A DNA stretch of 64,000 bases from Phocaeicola plebeius DSM 17135 (GTDB lineage: Bacteria > Bacteroidota > Bacteroidia > Bacteroidales > Bacteroidaceae), in the NCBI RefSeq assembly GCF_000187895.1, contig NZ_DS990129.1, forward strand, positions 1 through 64,000. The letters are read 5' to 3'. The notes beneath the pieces are model-generated. The model saw nothing but the letters and a program-made list of their open reading frames with translations. It did no database searches and was not told the DNA's origin. This document shows positions 26,167-34,890 of this stretch, piece after piece. The position numbers and the translations under genes are program-made. Numbering within the stretch: position 1 is the first letter of the stretch; each line of letters begins with the position of its first letter.

Positions 26167-27099
26167 TTAAGAATTAGCCCAACTTACACGAAACTGGTCG
26201 CCGATAATTTCACGCACCTCACGTACCAGTGTTTCATCCATCGGTTCCTCTATGTAAGCCACATTCTTCTTCACATTCTGCGGATTGGCCGTACTGAACA
26301 ATGTCGTAGCAATGCGCGGATTGCTCACGGCATACTGCATGGCCAGTTTTTCTATCGGATAATTCTTACTCTTGCAATGCTCCATAGCTTTTCGGCAAGC
26401 CTCTACCAACGGCTGAGGAGCCGGATGCCATGACGGTACACCTCTTTCGGTCAGCAATCCCATAGACAATGGAGAGGCACTGATCACCCCAATACCTTTC
26501 GATTCAAAATAGTCCAGAAAATCGACCAGCTTGTCATCGCACAAGCAATAATGACAGAAGTTCAGCACCGACTCTACCGTTCCTGCCGGCGAATGGTCAA
26601 TCACCCATTTCAAATTCTCCAGTTGCAAGTCAGTGATACCCACATGACCTACTACCCCTTTCTCTCTTAACTCCACCAAAGCCGGTAAAGTCTCATTAAC
26701 CACCTGATTCAAATCGGCAAACTCAATGTCATGCACATTAATCAGGTCGATATAGTCCACATGCAAGCGATCCATACTTTCGTACACGCTCTCCGTAGCC
26801 CGCTTTCCGGAATAATCCCAGGTATTTACCCCGTCTTTTCCATAACGTCCTACCTTCGTAGAGAGATAATACTTGTCGCGAGGAATCTCCTTCAGGGCCT
26901 TTCCTAATACCGTTTCAGCCTTATAATGTCCGTAATAAGGAGACACATCGATAAAATTCATCCCCAAATCAATGGCGGTAAACACCGCTTCCAATCCTTC
27001 TTTTTCTTTAATGTCATGGAAGACTCCCCCCAAAGAAGAAGCTCCGAAACTCAAAGAGGATACCTTCATCCCCGTTTTTCCTATTTCATGGTATTCCAT
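26167..27099 (-). CDS. Aldo/keto reductase, probable L-fucose dehydrogenase
   Basis: The 310-residue AKR-fold enzyme begins MEYHEIGKTGMKVSSLSFGA. Asp and Tyr in FIDVSPYYGHYKAE, Lys in LSTKVGRYGK and a later His form the expected tetrad. NADP-binding residues lie in the C-terminal SNPRIATTLFSTANP region. Members of this subgroup oxidise L-fucose or D-arabinose/galactose C1 to the lactone, and that is the step this operon needs next to the lactonase. The activity is inferred from neighbourhood; only the fold is certain. Confidence 0.82.
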   Translation of the reverse strand: MEYHEIGKTGMKVSSLSFGASSLGGVFHDIKEKEGLEAVFTAIDLGMNFIDVSPYYGHYKAETVLGKALKEIPRDKYYLSTKVGRYGKDGVNTWDYSGKRATESVYESMDRLHVDYIDLINVHDIEFADLNQVVNETLPALVELREKGVVGHVGITDLQLENLKWVIDHSPAGTVESVLNFCHYCLCDDKLVDFLDYFESKGIGVISASPLSMGLLTERGVPSWHPAPQPLVEACRKAMEHCKSKNYPIEKLAMQYAVSNPRIATTLFSTANPQNVKKNVAYIEEPMDETLVREVREIIGDQFRVSWANS

Positions 27100-27111
27100 A
27101 GTGATAACTTT

Positions 27112-27492
27112 TTAAGATTCATACAAATAAAACATACGCTCCATCAACTGCCATTTCTCGGCAGAACTGCTTCCCGGCACGCATTCCTGAAAACGTGCCA
27201 CATAATCTTCCCACTCTGCCTGTCTGGGCAACTGTGCCAGGCGTTTCATCGCGCTATTCCAGTCAAAATCAAGCGGTGTTTCCACAATCATGAACAGCTT
27301 GCAGCCTACGATATAGATTTCCATTTCCAGTATCCCCACTGAACGGATTCCTGCCCGAATTTCCGGCCAAGCTTCTTCGCGACTATGTATTTTCCGGTAT
27401 TCCGCTATCAGTTCCGGGTTGTTTTTCAAATCCAATGCCTGGCAATACCGCTTGACGGGCATACCATACTCTTTTACTCTATATCCTTTCAT
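27112..27492 (-). CDS. L-rhamnose/L-fucose mutarotase family protein
   Basis: The 126-residue protein belongs to the RhaM mutarotase family, a small alpha/beta-barrel fold. Recognisable features are YCQALDLKNNPELIAEYRKI with the conserved IHSREEAWPEI (likely catalytic His), and GILEMEIYIVGCKLFMIVE. It would interconvert alpha and beta anomers of a 6-deoxyhexose after uptake. Between a fucosidase and an aldo/keto reductase, L-fucose is the probable substrate. The length is slightly above the usual 104-110 residues because of a C-terminal extension. Confidence 0.85.
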   Translation of the reverse strand: MKGYRVKEYGMPVKRYCQALDLKNNPELIAEYRKIHSREEAWPEIRAGIRSVGILEMEIYIVGCKLFMIVETPLDFDWNSAMKRLAQLPRQAEWEDYVARFQECVPGSSSAEKWQLMERMFYLYES

Positions 27493-27506
27493 CTTACTAC
27501 ATTTTA

Positions 27507-29147
27507 TTATTTCGCGATTCGCAATACGGGAGCAATCTGATTCAACGGCTGCGCAGGAAGTGTAACCGACAAGCCTCCGGCAGTACGGACAAAGTCCACC
27601 TTTCCGTATCCCAATAATTCTACCTTACGAATCTTTCCTTCATAAAGTTTACTGTCTGCAGCCAGTGACTTGATGTTCACCTTTCCATCTGCCGGCCATG
27701 CTAGCACAGTAGCGTACAAATACTTCGGAGTCTGTGTGAAACGGATTTCCTTTGCTCCGGCCTGACTGTAAGAACCTTCATTGAATCCCTGGGCATTGAG
27801 TGGAATATCTTCTTCCGCAATCGGACCTTCCCCGAACACTACCCACGGACGAGTATCATAAATAGCTTCCTTGTTAATATTCATCCACGCCCCAAATTCA
27901 TTCAGAATTTTCTCTTCTTTTTCATCGAAAGTTCCATCTGCACGCAGAGGTACGCTCAGCAACAGATTTCCATTCTTGCTCACAATGTCTACCAACAGTT
28001 TAGCCACGTATGCCGCTGATTTATATTCGTTTTTCTCATAAATAGACGTATTGTAATGCCAGCCGCCAATGCAGGAGCATGACTGCCACGGCTGATCGAT
28101 AATTTTATTAGGAGCACCGCGCTCTACGTCCCACACCAGTGCTTTTCGCTGGTTCTCATCGAGAATCTTACCAAACATCACCGCTTCCAGTTTCCCCTTG
28201 TGGGTAGCCATATTGTGGTTATAAAAATGAGCAGCGATCTTCAGCCCCGCATCGCTTACCGGATAGAAAGGAGCTACTGTCACATCAAAATATAGCAAAT
28301 CAGGGTTATAGCGATTGATTACATCAAGTGTACGGTTATAAAAGTTCGTACAGAATTCTTGGCTCGGCACACAAACTCCATTGCCCCAAGCCCACTGGCG
28401 ATGAATCATTCCGTTATCCCAGCTGTTCTCACTCAATGGATGGTTCTGGGCATACAAGTCTTGCGGATCGTATCCTTCCCACCATTTTCCTTTTCCATCT
28501 GCTTTGGTCAGTTTCCCATCGTATGGAATTCCTTTCTTCGGACCTTTCGTATCATGACGCTGAGAAGGCTCATACCAGCTCCACGCATGGTCGGCATGCA
28601 GGCTGACTCCAAAATACAATCCGTATTTCCTTGCAGCTTTTTCCCATCCGGCCAAAATATCTTTCTTCGGCCCCATATTCACTGAATTCCACGGCTGATA
28701 CTTGCTGTCCCACAAGTCCATGTTGTCATGATGATTACCCAAAGCAAAAAAGTACTGGGCACCTATTTTCTTATAAAAGGCTACCAGCCTGTCCGGGTCC
28801 CAGTTTTCCGCCTTCCACAAGGGAATAATATCCTTAAAGCCCACTTCCGACGGGTGTCCGTAGTGTTTTACATGATATTCATATTCACGAGTACCCTCCA
28901 TGTACATGGAACGAGCCATCCAGTCGCCTGAACCTTCCACACACTGTGGCCCCCAGTGAGCCCATATACCAAATTTCACGTTACGGAACCATTCCGGCAC
29001 CTGATAGTTTTCCAACGAACTCCATGTGGGTTCGAACTTTCCTTTCATCATCGGTTCATCCTGTTCCGATACCGGTACCTGATAAGTCTGTGCCGACAAT
29101 CCGGCCATGGATAAAAATAAAGAGGCTAATATTAATTTTGCTTTCAT
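27507..29147 (-). CDS. Alpha-L-fucosidase, GH29
   Basis: The 546-residue secreted enzyme has a signal peptide (MKAKLILASLFLSMAGLSAQ) with cleavage after Ala19; there is no lipobox Cys. The GH29 barrel begins at NVKFGIWAHWGPQ, with FFALGNHHDNMDLW as the His-His signature and LLYFDVTVAPF containing the likely Asp nucleophile. It lacks the C-terminal discoidin domains of the other fucosidase in this window (7369-9252), so the two probably differ in substrate. It is the first gene of the six-gene fucose operon. Confidence 0.9.
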   Translation of the reverse strand: MKAKLILASLFLSMAGLSAQTYQVPVSEQDEPMMKGKFEPTWSSLENYQVPEWFRNVKFGIWAHWGPQCVEGSGDWMARSMYMEGTREYEYHVKHYGHPSEVGFKDIIPLWKAENWDPDRLVAFYKKIGAQYFFALGNHHDNMDLWDSKYQPWNSVNMGPKKDILAGWEKAARKYGLYFGVSLHADHAWSWYEPSQRHDTKGPKKGIPYDGKLTKADGKGKWWEGYDPQDLYAQNHPLSENSWDNGMIHRQWAWGNGVCVPSQEFCTNFYNRTLDVINRYNPDLLYFDVTVAPFYPVSDAGLKIAAHFYNHNMATHKGKLEAVMFGKILDENQRKALVWDVERGAPNKIIDQPWQSCSCIGGWHYNTSIYEKNEYKSAAYVAKLLVDIVSKNGNLLLSVPLRADGTFDEKEEKILNEFGAWMNINKEAIYDTRPWVVFGEGPIAEEDIPLNAQGFNEGSYSQAGAKEIRFTQTPKYLYATVLAWPADGKVNIKSLAADSKLYEGKIRKVELLGYGKVDFVRTAGGLSVTLPAQPLNQIAPVLRIAK

Positions 29148-29178
29148 AAGTATTATTCAGATAATGTTTTTACGAAAA

Positions 29179-29186
29179 CAAATGTA
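29179..29186 (-). promoter_or_regulatory. -7 element of the fucose operon
   Basis: The minus strand reads TACATTTG, 31 bp before the fucosidase ATG. An ATATCGA motif starts 50 bp upstream of it. Confidence 0.6.
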
Positions 29187-29235
29187 CGGAGAAGTTCAAA
29201 TGAGGAATAGGATTAAACTGGGAGGTTATATGCAG

Positions 29236-29324
29236 ATATCGACAAAACAAGGGAACTTAACAATACTCAATATGATAATATCGATTTTTATTGACAAATA
29301 TCGATTATTGGAAGGGATTATCGA
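29236..29324. promoter_or_regulatory. Phased ATATCGA repeats in the fucosidase-araC intergenic region
   Basis: ATATCGA occurs at 29236, 29278 and 29298, with TTATCGA at 29318. The last three start exactly 20 bp apart and the first is 42 bp from the second, so all are near the same DNA face. This is a plausible operator for the divergent AraC-type regulator. Confidence 0.55.
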
Positions 29325-29372
29325 AAAAGAAAAAAAATAATCATGTAATTTTAAAGCGAAAAAGAATTACCT

Positions 29373-30233
29373 ATGAACCTGCAAGTAGAACAAATGCATC
29401 CACTCGTCCTGAATGTAGGACTTGCCATCCATAATGCCGACTGGAACTGGAAAAATGTAAACAGCCCATTTACACGTTTATATTACATCACAGAAGGGAC
29501 AGCCCAAATAGAATTACCCGATGGAATACACACTTTATATCCCCACCATATGTATTTTATCCCTTCATTTACAGTACACACCAATATCTGCAATTCACAT
29601 TTTGAGCACTACTACCTACATATTTATGAAGATCACTACTCAGAAGATGACTGGCTGGAACAATGGGAATTCCCGTTAGAAATAAAGGCTAGCCCACTTG
29701 ATTTATCTCTATTCCAACGCTTATGTGAAATCAATCCACACATGAGTCTGCAAAAATCAGATCCGACAACCTATGATAACAATCCCACATTGATGAGAAA
29801 TTTACTTAAAAACAGACAGAGAGCCTTTTGCGACAAAGTAGAATCACGAGGGATTGTATTACAGCTATTATCACATTTCTTTAAATATGCCCAACCCAGA
29901 AATGAAATGGAAGACAACCGCATTGCTAAAGCAGTACGGTATATTCACAAACACATCTCAGAAGAAATTGAATTAGAAAAACTTGCGGAATTATCTTGCC
30001 TTTCCAAAGACCACTTTATCCGGCTTTTCAAAAAAGGAATGGGTACTACTCCGTTACAATATGTCAATCAAAAAAAGATAGAAAAAGCTCAGTTGCTTTT
30101 ACTTACAGAAGAACTCGCTGTAAAAGAAATTGCATTTCGACTGGCATTTGAGGATTATTCATACTTCAACCGACTCTTCAAAAAAATTACCAGTATGACT
30201 CCCCAAGAATATCGCCGGTTATACTCACGCTAG
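29373..30233 (+). CDS. AraC family transcriptional regulator of the fucose region
   Basis: The 286-residue protein has an N-terminal cupin-like ligand domain (TRLYYITEGTAQIELPDG, LYPHHMYFIPSF, about 30-130). The C-terminal double helix-turn-helix is at about 185-286 (LEKLAELSCLSKDHFIRLF, then VKEIAFRLAFEDYSYFNRLF) and ends in MTPQEYRRL. It is transcribed away from the fucose operon and faces the phased ATATCGA repeats, so it probably senses fucose or a breakdown product and activates the operon. The GH97 promoter on its other side has the same motif. Confidence 0.88.
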   Translation: MNLQVEQMHPLVLNVGLAIHNADWNWKNVNSPFTRLYYITEGTAQIELPDGIHTLYPHHMYFIPSFTVHTNICNSHFEHYYLHIYEDHYSEDDWLEQWEFPLEIKASPLDLSLFQRLCEINPHMSLQKSDPTTYDNNPTLMRNLLKNRQRAFCDKVESRGIVLQLLSHFFKYAQPRNEMEDNRIAKAVRYIHKHISEEIELEKLAELSCLSKDHFIRLFKKGMGTTPLQYVNQKKIEKAQLLLLTEELAVKEIAFRLAFEDYSYFNRLFKKITSMTPQEYRRLYSR

Positions 30234-30396
30234 TCATTATAATCACGTTTTCCGAAAAGACTTTTATATAACTGCCAGATGATAAACCCATACTTTCAAA
30301 GAACTTTCTACGTTTCTCTCCCATAAGCCATACGGTTCACATCCGGGAAACCTACATTTCCGGAACTTAAAACATATAGTCCCCGGCAAGAAAACA

Positions 30397-30440
30397 TAAA
30401 AGAATGCCTGACGTTATTTCCATAGCGTACAGGCATTCTT
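30397..30440 (-). terminator. Terminator of the GH97 gene
   Basis: AGAATGCCTG (30401-30410) and CAGGCATTCT (30430-30439) form a perfect 10-bp stem. On the minus strand it is followed by TTTTATGTTTT. Confidence 0.75.
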
Positions 30441-30464
30441 CACAATAAATCATCTAATAATAGA

Positions 30465-32360
30465 CTAGTTTTTCATTTGAACCTTCATCACAAATCCTCC
30501 GCGTGGCAGACAGTCTACCTCATGTATAGCTTTCTTCAAGCCAGAGAGCATCTGTATATCAAACTGATTACGTTCTTTTCCATCGGCATACAAAGTGATT
30601 TCTTTGACGGGCTTCTGAATAAAACTTAAATCTACAGCAAGCGATTTCTTCTCGTTTGTTCCGTTCAGGCCGGCAATATACCAGCAATCCCCACTTTTCC
30701 GGGCAAGCACTACATAGCTGGAAGGATAACCGCTTAGCAATTTCGTATCGTCCCAAACGGTGGGAAGTGAAGAGATAAATGAGCGTACTTCAGCTGGTTG
30801 GGCATGGTATCCTTCGGGGCGGTCGGCCAAATGCTGCAAGGCAGATTCAAACGCAACCAGCAGAGCCAGTTCATGCCCGTTCGAAGTGATATGCGGATGC
30901 TGAGAATCTGTAAAAGTACAAGGAGTATAGTCCATCGGGCCCACTACATTACGCGTAAAAGGCAATGTACAGTTATGCCATGCCGCACTGTCGGTCAATA
31001 TCTCCTTATTATTATACCATTCAGCTCCATATACTCCTTCTACTGACATCATGTGAGGATAAGTGCGCTGCCAGCCTCGCGGAATAGGAGCTCCATGAAA
31101 GTTTACCATCAAATGATATTTAGCCGCATCCTCCAGAATGTCCACAAAATAATTCATCGTAGATATACTGTCCTGGCTGAAGAAATCTACTTTTATTCCT
31201 TTCACACCCATGGACTCAAGCCAGGCAAATTCTTTCTGACGTGTCTCCGGTTTGTTCAGACGATACAAAGGACCAAACGCACACCACGCGGTGGAGGAGT
31301 TATACCACAACAAAGGAGCAACTTTCTTCTGTTTTGCATAAGCCAAGGCATCTTCCACATCGCCGCCGTTCCCCATTTCGTCCCATTCCGCATCAATCAA
31401 CATGTAAGGAAGATGAAAATCTGCCGCAAAATCAATATACTTCTTTATCAGCTGATAATCTCTTGAACCGTGATTATAAGCCCAGTAAATCCAGGAAACG
31501 ACTCCCGGCTTAATCCAGGAAACATCGCTCAGCCGACAAGGCTCACTGACGTCTGTCACTAAAGTGGACTCTACCACATCGGCCAGAGAACCGATAATGG
31601 CCACGCGCCAAGGCGAGCACCATCTACCGGAAGCTTTGGTCGGTTCTGCCATCTCCACTTTATAGGTCGACTCATTGGCAGCATTGTTCAGCCAGGAACC
31701 ACAGTTACCTTTCGCAACATTCGCTTCTGAGATAAGGGTAAAAACAGAATCTGCCACTTCAAACAATGCCGGGAATCCCCATTGTCCTGCAGTATATCCT
31801 TGCACACGACCTTTATTTTTCAAATAGAAGTCTTCATAGGCCTGATTCAACTTCTGTGTCCATCGGGTAATTCCTTTCTGAAAAGCAAAAGCTGTAGTTT
31901 CATCAGTCACACACATTTCTTTAGTCAGGCGGGGAAATACATAACGAAAAGCTATACCGTCATCATATACCCGAAGTTCCAAATCCAGCGATACATTCTG
32001 AGCGTTCTTGAAATGAAATATCTGCTGGTTTCCCTCGTTCGTGCAATGACGGCGTTTACCAGTTATCATGGTATAATCCTCACGTACAGGAGTCACGGCG
32101 GAAGAAGACACATAATTAAATTCGTCTCCGAATGTACGCTGAAGTTGAATCCCCAGATTCTTTAACTGAACTACCGAAATCGAAGCATCACCTTTCTTAT
32201 AAATCACACGCAATCCTTTCGCAGGATTATCCCAGCTCACTCCTATTTTCTTATTAGGAGAGTATAAACTATTATCTGCTTTCACTGTTATACCGGAAAA
32301 GAATACACATACGAAAAGAAGGCACGCTTTCCATGAATTAGAAATTAATTGTCTGTACAT
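30465..32360 (-). CDS. Glycoside hydrolase family 97, retaining (alpha-galactosidase-like) type
   Basis: The 631-residue exported protein has a signal peptide ending near ITVKA. The N-terminal beta-sandwich of GH97 covers about 30-280, the TIM barrel about 290-560 and a C-terminal beta domain the rest. GIKVDFFSQDS places an Asp (392) where retaining GH97 enzymes have their nucleophile; inverting SusB-type alpha-glucosidases lack it there. Glu441 in SVEGVYGAEW is a candidate acid/base. An alpha-galactosidase-like activity is therefore more likely than alpha-glucosidase. It may assist host-glycan breakdown with the fucosidases. Confidence 0.87.
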   Translation of the reverse strand: MYRQLISNSWKACLLFVCVFFSGITVKADNSLYSPNKKIGVSWDNPAKGLRVIYKKGDASISVVQLKNLGIQLQRTFGDEFNYVSSSAVTPVREDYTMITGKRRHCTNEGNQQIFHFKNAQNVSLDLELRVYDDGIAFRYVFPRLTKEMCVTDETTAFAFQKGITRWTQKLNQAYEDFYLKNKGRVQGYTAGQWGFPALFEVADSVFTLISEANVAKGNCGSWLNNAANESTYKVEMAEPTKASGRWCSPWRVAIIGSLADVVESTLVTDVSEPCRLSDVSWIKPGVVSWIYWAYNHGSRDYQLIKKYIDFAADFHLPYMLIDAEWDEMGNGGDVEDALAYAKQKKVAPLLWYNSSTAWCAFGPLYRLNKPETRQKEFAWLESMGVKGIKVDFFSQDSISTMNYFVDILEDAAKYHLMVNFHGAPIPRGWQRTYPHMMSVEGVYGAEWYNNKEILTDSAAWHNCTLPFTRNVVGPMDYTPCTFTDSQHPHITSNGHELALLVAFESALQHLADRPEGYHAQPAEVRSFISSLPTVWDDTKLLSGYPSSYVVLARKSGDCWYIAGLNGTNEKKSLAVDLSFIQKPVKEITLYADGKERNQFDIQMLSGLKKAIHEVDCLPRGGFVMKVQMKN

Positions 32361-32387
32361 AGTTGTTTATTCGTTTTTATTGGATTA

Positions 32388-32395
32388 CAAAATTA
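32388..32395 (-). promoter_or_regulatory. -7 element of the GH97 gene
   Basis: The minus strand reads TAATTTTG 28 bp before the ATG, with CAAA (TTTG on the minus strand) at 32413-32416 as a possible -33. ATATCGATAT lies 49 bp upstream. Confidence 0.55.
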
Positions 32396-32435
32396 TCCGT
32401 TCTTTCAGGAAACAAATTGCATAAAACCGTTTTAT

Positions 32436-32557
32436 ACAGGACAATATCGATATATAAAGAGCACATAAACAAATTTTATCCACAAAAAGTTCTTACGATG
32501 TACAAAAAAAGTGACTTTTTGCACAGTATTGTGCCCTTTAACAAAACAGGACAATAT
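32436..32557. promoter_or_regulatory. Possible operators upstream of GH97: ATATCGATAT and a 12-bp direct repeat
   Basis: ACAGGACAATAT occurs at 32436-32447 and again at 32546-32557. The first copy runs into ATATCGATAT (32444-32453), the motif also found before the fucose operon. The 319-bp gap from 32361 to 32679 otherwise holds no gene. Confidence 0.45.
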
Positions 32558-32641
32558 GCAACAGAGCTTGATAAAGAGGAGATAACAATATAATTTTATA
32601 TAAAACTTCCCCTAAAAGCGAGGAATCGAGGAAAAACTTTC

Positions 32642-32649
32642 TACTTTTG
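32642..32649 (+). promoter_or_regulatory. -7 element of the propeller lipoprotein gene
   Basis: TACTTTTG matches TAnnTTTG, 30 bp before the ATG at 32680. It lies inside a TTG-initiated extension of the ORF, which argues against that longer start. Confidence 0.6.
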
Positions 32650-32679
32650 CAACTTGTAATTAAAAGAACTCATTTGCAG

Positions 32680-34122
32680 ATGAAAATAAAGTTTTTGCCA
32701 TTGATTGCAGTACTCTTTGCTGCAACATCTATAATGACATCGTGTTTGGATAATGATGTGGAACAGGTCACTTATACCTCAGAAACCAGTATTACAGGAT
32801 TTTCATTGGGTACATTGAACATTGACCGAATAGGGAAAGATAAGGATGGGAAAGATAGTGCGTATGTGGATACACTAGATTGCTCAGAATATCCATTCAC
32901 CATCAATCAAATGACAAGAGAAATCGAGAATAAAGATTCACTTCCTTATGGAACTCACATTGACAAAGTGATAACCAGCGTGACTTACGACGCCGGTGCA
33001 CTGGCCTACAGACCCAAAGGAACAGATAAAGACACGTTGTGGACTTCTACAGACTCTATCGATTTTTCAGGAGACACTCGTACCATGTCTACTGTTACCC
33101 CTATTGAATTTAAGGTATATGCTTACAGCGGTGCAATCGGACAGGCTTATAAAGTGAAAATCAACGTACACCAGCAGGTTCCAGACACTATCTCATGGAA
33201 GAAGTTTGACAATTCATTCAGTGCCGGAATTTTAAGTGAACAGAAAGCTGTATATGCTAACGGGAAAGTATATGTATTCGGGAAAAATGGCAACAATACC
33301 CAAATTGAATACTCGGATGTAGCAAATGACAATCCTACTTCATGGACTCCCGTTGCAAGTGTACCCGCAAATATAGATACTTACTCTGCTACTGTATGGA
33401 CAGAAAATATTTATTTCCTGGCAGGCACAGTTAACAATAAGAAGCTCTATAAACTGGATGTAACCACCAATGAAATTACCTCCGCAGGTACAGATGTATT
33501 CGAAATTCTGATTGGTGGAAATGATGTCACAAAGGAACTTTACGCTGTTAAAGGCGGAAAAAGTGGTACATATAAAGAAAATGTATGGACAGAAGATACA
33601 AACCCGTTCACACAATTTACAGCAGGTAAGCCTTTCTTCTCCAATACAACTACTGCATCTTACAACAGCAACGTCACTACTACTGTAGCTCTTTGCTATA
33701 ATCAGGGCACTACAGCCAATGACACAACAGCGTTGGTATTCAACCGCATGTCAAGTGATAGCAAATGGGAAACAAGAATGCAGAATCTTCCACTGCCGAA
33801 CCTGAAAAACGTCACCATGATTTACTACGACGGAAAGCTGTATGCTTTCGGTGGGGAAAGTGTAAAACCGGAAGTGAAACCTTTCAGCCAGTTCTATTGT
33901 TCTACCGATAACGGACTTTGCTGGAGACCTGTCACTGAATGTATGGCTTTCCCAGCAGAATTCGGCACACTTTATACTACACACCACGGCAATTATTCAT
34001 GCGCCGTAACTCCCAAACTGGAAAACGGAACGTCCAGAGGTAACTTTATCTGGATTGTGTGGGAAGATGGAAGCATCAGCCGAGGACGTATCAACCGACT
34101 GGGATTCACCCCTAAATGGTAA
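32680..34122 (+). CDS. Lipoprotein with kelch-like beta-propeller (DUF6242-like)
   Basis: The 480-residue protein has a lipoprotein signal ending in SIMTSCLDN, so it is probably on the periplasmic or outer face. An N-terminal domain (about 25-165) precedes kelch-like blades, for example GKVYVFGKNG, ENIYFLAGT and GKLYAFGGESVK. It resembles the Bacteroides DUF6242 propeller family, whose function is unknown to me. It is 27 bp upstream of uppS and may lead the uppS-bamA transcript, suggesting an envelope link. Ligand and enzymatic role cannot be assigned. Confidence 0.7.
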   Translation: MKIKFLPLIAVLFAATSIMTSCLDNDVEQVTYTSETSITGFSLGTLNIDRIGKDKDGKDSAYVDTLDCSEYPFTINQMTREIENKDSLPYGTHIDKVITSVTYDAGALAYRPKGTDKDTLWTSTDSIDFSGDTRTMSTVTPIEFKVYAYSGAIGQAYKVKINVHQQVPDTISWKKFDNSFSAGILSEQKAVYANGKVYVFGKNGNNTQIEYSDVANDNPTSWTPVASVPANIDTYSATVWTENIYFLAGTVNNKKLYKLDVTTNEITSAGTDVFEILIGGNDVTKELYAVKGGKSGTYKENVWTEDTNPFTQFTAGKPFFSNTTTASYNSNVTTTVALCYNQGTTANDTTALVFNRMSSDSKWETRMQNLPLPNLKNVTMIYYDGKLYAFGGESVKPEVKPFSQFYCSTDNGLCWRPVTECMAFPAEFGTLYTTHHGNYSCAVTPKLENGTSRGNFIWIVWEDGSISRGRINRLGFTPKW

Positions 34123-34149
34123 TCTAAAAAACTGAAAAACAACAAAGCT

Positions 34150-34881
34150 ATGCTATATAAAGACCAAATTGACAAGAACCGGATACCGGCACATATTGCT
34201 ATCATCATGGATGGCAACGGACGCTGGGCCAAACAGCAGGGACATGCCCGCACTTTCGGACACCAGGCTGGCGCCGAAACCGTACATGTCATTGCGGAAG
34301 AAGCCGCACAGCTGGGCGTGAAGTATCTGACTCTTTATACATTCTCTACCGAAAACTGGAATCGTCCGGTAGACGAGGTTGCCGCACTGATGAGTTTGCT
34401 TATGGACTCTATTGAAGAAGAAACCTTCATGAAGAACAACATCAGTTTCCGCATCATCGGTGAAACAGAAAAATTGCCGGAAAACGTACTTGCACGACTG
34501 AACAAGTGCATCGAACGTACGTCAAAGAACACGGGAATGTGTCTGACTTTAGCATTAAGCTATTCTTCTAAATGGGAAATCACGGAGGCTGTCAAAAAAA
34601 TTGCCCGTGAAGTGAAAGAAGGAATACTCACTCCCGAGGAAATTACAGACCAGACCATCAACCGATGTCTGGCCACTCATTATATGCCCGACCCGGACTT
34701 GTTGATCAGAACAGGCGGTGAAATCCGATTAAGCAACTATCTGCTCTGGCAGTGCGCTTACGCGGAACTGTACTTCTGTGATACTTTCTGGCCGGACTTC
34801 AAGGCCGAAGAATTGTGTAAGGCTATTTGTGACTTTCAAAAAAGAGAACGCCGATTCGGCAAAACCAGTGAACAAATTTAA
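34150..34881 (+). CDS. uppS: Isoprenyl transferase (undecaprenyl diphosphate synthase)
   Basis: The 243-residue cis-prenyltransferase makes the C55 lipid carrier for peptidoglycan and O-antigen synthesis. [16 protein letters not shown] contains the essential Asp21 and P-loop-like GNGRW, followed by [24 protein letters not shown] and the acidic C-terminal region complete the family pattern. It lies 9 bp before bamA, an arrangement common in Bacteroidetes. Confidence 0.96.
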   Translation: MLYKDQIDKNRIPAHIAIIMDGNGRWAKQQGHARTFGHQAGAETVHVIAEEAAQLGVKYLTLYTFSTENWNRPVDEVAALMSLLMDSIEEETFMKNNISFRIIGETEKLPENVLARLNKCIERTSKNTGMCLTLALSYSSKWEITEAVKKIAREVKEGILTPEEITDQTINRCLATHYMPDPDLLIRTGGEIRLSNYLLWQCAYAELYFCDTFWPDFKAEELCKAICDFQKRERRFGKTSEQI

Positions 34882-34890
34882 CAAAGAACA

